From NCBI GenBank assembly GCA_020850785.1, contig JADZDZ010000066.1, forward strand, positions 1 through 10,524: DNA of 10,524 nt, in the 5' to 3' direction. Below the pieces are notes generated by a model. It made no database searches and was not told where the DNA came from. It worked only from the letters and a program-made list of their open reading frames with translations. This DNA is from Candidatus Sumerlaeota bacterium (GTDB lineage Bacteria > Sumerlaeota > Sumerlaeia > SLMS01). Of the stretch, positions 6,743 through 10,524 are shown piece by piece. Both the position numbers and the translations under genes were made by a program. The stretch's first letter is position 1; each line of letters begins with the position of its first letter.

Positions 6743-7303
6743 ATGCAGCCTCCCAAGTCCGTCAACAACGCGGATATTCACGATACAGATCATCAGGTTC
6801 CTGTCACGGAGGAAGAAGCGGAGGAGAAGATGGAAGACGAAGGCGGCGGGGTGCATCCCGCAGCGGAGGCTCCGGCGGTGGATGCGGACGAAACGGTGCA
6901 GGATCAGCTTCGCCGGTTGCGGGCGGATTTCGACAACTATCGCAAGCGGACGGCGAAGGAGCACCTTCTGCAGCGCCAGCATGGGCGCCGCGAGGCGGTG
7001 GAGCGGCTGCTCAACGTTTATGACGGCTTGTCGATGGGGCTGATGAAGATGCCGAAGGACAATCCCTGGCGCGCGGGGCTGGAGGCGATTCAGGCGCAGT
7101 TCCTGAGCGCGTTCGAGGCGCTTGGTGTAAAGAAGGTGAAGACCGTGGGGCAGAAGTTTGACCCGAATCAGCATGAGGCGATTGGGAACCTGCCCAGTGC
7201 CTACCCCGAAGGGGTGATCTGCGAGGAATCACGCGCGGGTTTCCATGACGAGGTGGGATTGCTGCGCGCGCCGCAGGTGCTGGTGAGCGCGGAGAAGAAG
7301 TAG
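6743..7303 (+). CDS. grpE: GrpE, nucleotide exchange factor for DnaK
   Basis: A 186-residue protein that exchanges ADP for ATP on Hsp70 (DnaK) as part of the DnaK-DnaJ-GrpE cycle in the cytoplasm. An acidic, probably disordered tail fills residues 1-50. A helical dimerisation segment follows, with RADFDNYRKR at 60-69. The C-terminal beta domain shows the family signature: LGVKKVKTVGQKFDPNQHEA at 127-146, then AGFHDEVGLLRAPQVLVS at 165-182, equivalent to GY-x-DR-x-LRPA-x-V-x-VS in other GrpE proteins. The start at 6743 is chosen over in-frame codons further upstream because GAGGG lies 9 nt before it and the family similarity needs no longer N-terminus. It is followed after 63 nt by a J-protein gene. 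No dnaK is present in the window. Confidence 0.93.
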   Translation: MQPPKSVNNADIHDTDHQVPVTEEEAEEKMEDEGGGVHPAAEAPAVDADETVQDQLRRLRADFDNYRKRTAKEHLLQRQHGRREAVERLLNVYDGLSMGLMKMPKDNPWRAGLEAIQAQFLSAFEALGVKKVKTVGQKFDPNQHEAIGNLPSAYPEGVICEESRAGFHDEVGLLRAPQVLVSAEKK

Positions 7304-7366
7304 CAGGTTCGGGAGCGTTGCACTTTCAGGAGTGTTTGACCATCACCACCCTATCACACTGATTCC

Positions 7367-8344
7367 ATGAAATATCGCGACTATTACGAGGTTCTTGGCG
7401 TCTCCCGTTCCGCATCAGCGGAGGAGATTCGCCGTGCCTATCGGAAGCTGGCGCGCAAGCATCACCCCGACGTGAACAAGAATGATCCGAAGGCGGAGGA
7501 ACGCTTCAAGGAAGTGAATGAGGCGTATGAGGTGCTGAAGGATGCGGATCGGCGGAAGCAGTATGATGCGCTGGGGAGCAACTGGAAGCAGGGTCAGGAT
7601 TTCCGACCTCCACCGGGATGGGGCGGGGCGCAGGGCTTTCCCGGCGGCGGCGCGGGGCGCAGCGCGGGGGGGTTCAACTTCGGTGGGTTCAGCGACTTTT
7701 TTGACGCAATGTTCGGCGGCGGCGGGCGCGGCGGGAACGTGCGCTATGAGTTTCGGGGCGCCCCCGGCGGGGGAGGTGCGCAGGGCTTCGGCGGTTTTGG
7801 CGGCGGAGGGAATCCCTTCGCCGGTTTTGAGGAGCAGCACGCGCCGCAGGCGACCGAGGCGACCGTTGACATTCCCATTTCAACGGTATTGGCGGGGGGC
7901 CAGATTTCCATCGGGCTGAACCTGCCGGGACGTGGCGTGCGGAATTACGACGTGCGCGTGCCGAAGGGGATCGCGGAGGGGAAAAAGATTCGGCTGGCGG
8001 GCGAAGGGGAGGACGGGGGCGATCTGCTGCTGAAGGTTCGCTACGCGCCCGATTCGCAGTATCGGATCGAGGGACATAACGTGATCGTGGATGCGCGGGT
8101 GACGCCGGCGGAGGCGGCGCTCGGTGGGAAGGTTTCCGTGAACACTCCCGGTGGCGCGGTAAACATGACGGTGCCGCCGGGCACGAGCTCCGGCAAGCGG
8201 CTTCGCATCCGGGGGCAGGGATTGCCCAAGGGGGATGGATCGCAGGGGGACCTGCTGGTGCAGGTGATGATCACCGTGCCGGCAACGTTGAGCGCACGGG
8301 AGAGGGAGTTGTACGAGGAGTTGGCGAAGCTGAAGCACAGTTGA
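7367..8344 (+). CDS. cbpA: J-domain co-chaperone, CbpA/class B DnaJ type (no zinc finger)
   Basis: A 325-residue Hsp70 co-chaperone that stimulates DnaK ATPase and delivers substrates. The J domain is at 4-68, with the catalytic HPD at 33-35. A Gly/Phe-rich linker spans about 84-154. Two C-terminal beta domains follow at about 160-230 and 235-305, with GDLLLKVRYAPDSQYRIEGH and GDLLVQVMI at their ends. The CXXCXGXG zinc-finger repeats of full DnaJ are absent; the protein has no cysteine at all, which is why I call it CbpA/class B. Length matches CbpA (306 in Escherichia coli) and not DnaJ (about 376). It lies 63 nt downstream of grpE in the same direction, so the two probably share a transcript. 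There is no Shine-Dalgarno at normal distance; AGGAG at 7328-7332 is about 34 nt away. Whether the genome has another dnaJ cannot be judged here. Confidence 0.93.
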   Translation: MKYRDYYEVLGVSRSASAEEIRRAYRKLARKHHPDVNKNDPKAEERFKEVNEAYEVLKDADRRKQYDALGSNWKQGQDFRPPPGWGGAQGFPGGGAGRSAGGFNFGGFSDFFDAMFGGGGRGGNVRYEFRGAPGGGGAQGFGGFGGGGNPFAGFEEQHAPQATEATVDIPISTVLAGGQISIGLNLPGRGVRNYDVRVPKGIAEGKKIRLAGEGEDGGDLLLKVRYAPDSQYRIEGHNVIVDARVTPAEAALGGKVSVNTPGGAVNMTVPPGTSSGKRLRIRGQGLPKGDGSQGDLLVQVMITVPATLSARERELYEELAKLKHS

Positions 8345-8365
8345 ACGTGCGTGTAGGCCGCTGGG

Positions 8366-8444
8366 AGATTGCGAGGGCGGGACGCCCTCGCCACGAAAAG
8401 AGCGTGTCAGAATCTCAAAATGCCCGCCCACTTCTTGAAATGTC
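8366..8444 (+). repeat. Palindromic dispersed repeat, copy 2
   Basis: The core is the same 9-bp inverted repeat as at 796-816: GCGAGGGCG at 8371-8379, GGA, and CGCCCTCGC at 8383-8391. The left 39 nt match copy 1 at 36 positions, and the right flank is recognisably related. It begins 21 nt after the stop codon of the J-protein gene in the direction of transcription. No T tract follows, so it is a poor Rho-independent terminator, though the RNA hairpin could protect the 3' end of the message. Confidence 0.8.
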
Positions 8445-8461
8445 GTGATCTAAAAACACCA

Positions 8462-8506
8462 CGGGCGGTGCGTTTCCAATCCCTTCTAAAGGAAGCGCAC
8501 CGCCCG
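8462..8506. other. Long inverted repeat (16-bp stem)
   Basis: Positions 8462-8477 pair with 8491-8506: eleven perfect pairs starting CGGGCGGTGCG, one G-T wobble (8473/8495), then four more pairs, around a 13-nt loop. It is unrelated in sequence to the palindromic repeat 70 nt upstream. On the plus strand no T tract follows. On the minus strand the stem is followed by TGGTG and then TTTTT (8456-8452), an imperfect terminator layout. It may be a transcription end for something on the minus strand, a structured RNA, or a binding site; the sequence does not decide. Confidence 0.7.
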
Positions 8507-8956
8507 CGATGGGAACCTGCGTTGCTGGTTTGAATTCCCCCCGGATATTCAAAACCGCAGCAGGCATTCCCCCCAAAACTCCTCCATCCCCTCCGGCCCT
8601 GCTTGTTCCCTGCCCCTACGTACTGCGTTGCATCCCAATGGCTGGACTTATTGCAATTGCGAAGCCGGATCGGGCCAGTGCCCCTAATTCTTTGGTGAAG
8701 CATTGTCGGCAAAGGGGTTGCGGAGCTGGGTGATCGGGGCGTCGCGGGGATTCCCCCCTGTGCGGCCGTGCGAATGTTGCATCGTCACAACAGAAAACGT
8801 TGCCGTGTTGCATCACGGGGCGGGGTTCTGGTGGAAATTGGTTTGGGCTTCCGGTGGGCGCTAACCCCGCTTTCGCTGTTGCAGTCCCCTACGCATATCA
8901 CTCTGCATCGTCGCATTCTCTTGCAGGCGCGGATGCACGTTGCGCGGAAGGTTTCC
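8507..8956. other. Non-coding stretch with short direct repeats
   Basis: About 450 nt without a believable gene; the short reading frames on either strand have no family resemblance or ribosome binding sites. The 9-mer ATTCCCCCC occurs three times (8534-8542, 8566-8574, 8750-8758). GTTGCATC occurs three times (8627-8634, 8776-8783, 8807-8814), the last two extended to TGTTGCATC and spaced 31 bp. The promoter for the gene at 8957 probably lies here. No tRNA, tmRNA, SRP RNA, RNase P or riboswitch consensus was recognised. Confidence 0.5.
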
Positions 8957-10207
8957 ATGAAGTTGTTTCGATTGTTTCAGTGTTTGGCGGTCACGTTGTT
9001 CCTCTGCAGCGGGACGATGCTGCGGGCGCAGATTGATTCCGATGCGCAGCAGTTGCTGGAGGAGACGGCGGATTTCCTGTTCAAGGCGGAAGGGGTGTAC
9101 GTTTCCATGGATGTGGACGTGCGCTCGTTGGAGGAGGGCGCGAAGACGCCCCGAACCTTCAGCCAGATTCAAATCGCCGCCCGCAGACCCAATCTCTACG
9201 CGCGCCACGTGCGTTCGGAGGGGGTGCTGCGTGATGCGTTGGTGAGCGATGGCAGGACGGTGAGCCGCTACTGCGCGCCTTTCGCGGCGTGGGACCAGAA
9301 GCCCGCGCCGGTGAGCATGGAGTTGTTGCTGGTGAACGATGAGTTTGCCAAGACGGCGATCGTTCCGCGGTTGCTGACATCGCATGGCTACAAGGACATG
9401 ACCGAAGGCATCATGGCGGCGCACATGGCTCCCGATCGGGATGTGAAGGGGACGGCCTGCAAGGTTGTGGCCTTTGAGCAGGCCGACGGCACCGGGGAGT
9501 TCGTGATCCAGGCGGGGGAGGAGCCGCTTCTGCGCGAATATCGCTTCGAGAACAAGACGGTGCGGGTGCTGCTGACGTACAACCGCTGGGACATTCGTTC
9601 GGACCTTGCGGAGGAGTTGTTCAAGTTTTCCCCTGATCCGAATGCAAGGCAGGTGCCGTCAGTGGATGCGCTGGTGGCGCGGGGCGGGAAGACGTCGGAC
9701 GACCTGCCGGCGTACAAGCTGGTGGGGGAATTGGCGCCGGATATCGCGCTGCCGATGCTGAGCGGCGAGTCGTTCCGCCTGTCGAAGGTGGAGCACAAGC
9801 AGGCGATCATGCTCGTGTTCTGGTCCTCCACGGAAAAGCGCAGCAATGCGATGCTTCCATCGATGACGGAGTTGACGGATGGGTTGATGAGCAGCGGCGT
9901 GGCGTTGTACACGATCAACCTGAAGGAAAGCGAAGAAACGATTCGCGAGTACATGACGAAGCAGCGTCATCAGTTTCTGGTGGCGATGGACAGCGCGGGC
10001 GACACGGTGGCGCCGTACAAGATAGGTCCCCTTCCGCAGATCGTGATCATCGACAAGAACAACGTGATTCGTTTCGTGCACATCGGCCTGACGCCGAAGG
10101 TGCTCATCCAGAAGGAGCTGGAATCCTTCATCAAGATCGTTCCGGAAGACACGCCGAAGCCGGAGAAGAAATCGAGCAGCAAGAAAAAGAAGTCGGCGAA
10201 GGGATAA
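8957..10207 (+). CDS. Exported protein with LolA-like (DUF2092-type) and thioredoxin-fold domains, CXXC missing
   Basis: A 416-residue exported protein. Residues 1-24 are a signal peptide (MKLFRLFQCLAVTLFLCSGT, then MLRA before QID). Residues 25-235 resemble the DUF2092/LolA-like beta fold: predicted alternating strands such as VYVSMDVDVRSL, RPNLYARHV and DALVSDGRTVSRY, with TACKVVAFEQ later. Residues 256-395 resemble the AhpC/TlpA thioredoxin fold (APDIALPMLSGESFRLSKV, IMLVFWS, LPSMTEL, the cis-Pro region GPLPQIVIIDKNN). At the active site, where relatives have WCxxC, it reads FWSSTEKRSN, so both catalytic cysteines are replaced (Glu293 and Ser296). It is therefore unlikely to be a disulfide reductase and may bind or scaffold. 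A Lys/Ser tail ends the protein. The ATG at 8957 has GGAAGG 5 nt upstream; an in-frame ATG at 8933 is a weaker alternative. The next gene overlaps it by 1 nt, so the two are probably co-transcribed. Confidence 0.83.
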   Translation: MKLFRLFQCLAVTLFLCSGTMLRAQIDSDAQQLLEETADFLFKAEGVYVSMDVDVRSLEEGAKTPRTFSQIQIAARRPNLYARHVRSEGVLRDALVSDGRTVSRYCAPFAAWDQKPAPVSMELLLVNDEFAKTAIVPRLLTSHGYKDMTEGIMAAHMAPDRDVKGTACKVVAFEQADGTGEFVIQAGEEPLLREYRFENKTVRVLLTYNRWDIRSDLAEELFKFSPDPNARQVPSVDALVARGGKTSDDLPAYKLVGELAPDIALPMLSGESFRLSKVEHKQAIMLVFWSSTEKRSNAMLPSMTELTDGLMSSGVALYTINLKESEETIREYMTKQRHQFLVAMDSAGDTVAPYKIGPLPQIVIIDKNNVIRFVHIGLTPKVLIQKELESFIKIVPEDTPKPEKKSSSKKKKSAKG

Positions 10208-10524
10208 TGATCTTCGCGCGCGATTCATCAGGGGGGGAGTTGGCCGTGCGCTGGGAGGACGTGGCTGCGGCCGCAGCGCGCGTGGACGGTGTGGCGCTGC
10301 GCGTGCCCGTGCTGACGTCGGCGGCGCTGGATGAGATGGCGGGGATGAAGCTCTTCTTTCAATGCGAGAACCTGCAGCGCATCGGTGCCTTCAAGTTTCG
10401 CGGCGCGTACAACGCAATGGTGCAATTAAGCGGGGAACAGAAGCAGCGCGGAGTGCTGACATTTTCCTCCGGCAACCACGGCCAGGCAATCGCCCGCTGC
10501 GGCAGGATGCTGGGGATTCAGACG
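10207..10524 (+). CDS. Threonine dehydratase/serine racemase-family PLP enzyme, 5' part
   Basis: The first 106 codons of a gene cut by the window end. It belongs to fold-type II PLP enzymes that dehydrate or racemise serine/threonine. CENLQRIGAFKFRGAYNAM at 53-71 contains the Schiff-base lysine, Lys63, equivalent to the lysine in GSFK(I/F)RGA of threonine ammonia-lyase. SSGNHGQA at 87-94 is the phosphate-binding loop of the family. The ATG shares one base with the preceding TAA (TAATG), giving translational coupling; a GTG at 10246, with GGGGAG six nt upstream, is a credible alternative start that would remove 13 residues. Whether it is biosynthetic (IlvA), catabolic (TdcB) or a racemase cannot be told without the C-terminal part. 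Confidence 0.92.
   Translation, partial: MIFARDSSGGELAVRWEDVAAAAARVDGVALRVPVLTSAALDEMAGMKLFFQCENLQRIGAFKFRGAYNAMVQLSGEQKQRGVLTFSSGNHGQAIARCGRMLGIQT

Noticed and set aside
6563..7174. 203-codon open frame on the minus strand
   Set aside because: It is antisense to grpE, whose family signatures are unmistakable.
8527..8538. GGTTTGAATTCC as the T-arm of a tRNA
   Set aside because: The conserved TTC of the T loop is changed, the flanks do not pair, and no anticodon or acceptor stem can be folded around it.
8407..8816. Minus-strand frames of 101 and 66 codons in the gap after the J-protein gene
   Set aside because: One frame reads through the 16-bp hairpin and the repeat, and neither looks like a protein family or has a ribosome binding site.

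Overview
The window looks like chromosomal DNA from a GC-rich bacterium with a Gram-negative-type envelope. Several products carry Sec-type signal peptides, one resembles the periplasmic Spy/CpxP family, and a YidD gene is present. The family mix suggests an under-sampled environmental lineage: a redoxin-like protein with a LolA-like N-terminal domain, a TolB-like/TPR protein, a large unassigned secreted protein and dispersed GC-rich palindromes. Planctomycetes/PVC-related or Sumerlaeota/Hydrogenedentota-like groups are possible, but this is inference. The 23S rRNA tail at the left edge is the best handle for placing it.

Layout: (1) 1-758 is the end of an rRNA operon: 3' part of 23S rRNA, a roughly 190-nt A/C-rich spacer, 5S rRNA and a hairpin terminator. 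No tRNA follows. (2) 790-1092 is non-coding and holds copy 1 of a palindromic repeat and several short dyads. (3) 1093-1755 encodes a small Spy-like periplasmic protein, closed by a strong terminator. (4) 1868-6566 is a minus-strand block: yidD, a 712-residue secreted protein with a GTG start, a strong terminator, then a TolB-like/TPR protein. (5) 6743-8344 runs the other way and carries grpE and a zinc-finger-less DnaJ/CbpA-type co-chaperone. (6) 8345-8956 is a 612-nt gap with copy 2 of the palindromic repeat, a 16-bp-stem hairpin and short direct repeats. (7) 8957-10524 holds an exported LolA-like/thioredoxin-fold fusion lacking CXXC, overlapped by one base by the start of a PLP-dependent threonine dehydratase/serine racemase-family gene cut by the window edge.

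How they fit together: several products bear on protein folding or envelope maintenance. GrpE and the J-protein serve Hsp70, YidD assists membrane insertion, and the Spy-like protein may be a periplasmic chaperone. However, they are split among separate transcripts and do not form one system. I found no CRISPR array, transposase, phage gene or obvious defence locus. The items most worth a second look are the repeated palindrome, the long hairpin in the 612-nt gap, the CXXC-less redoxin fusion and the unassigned secreted protein.
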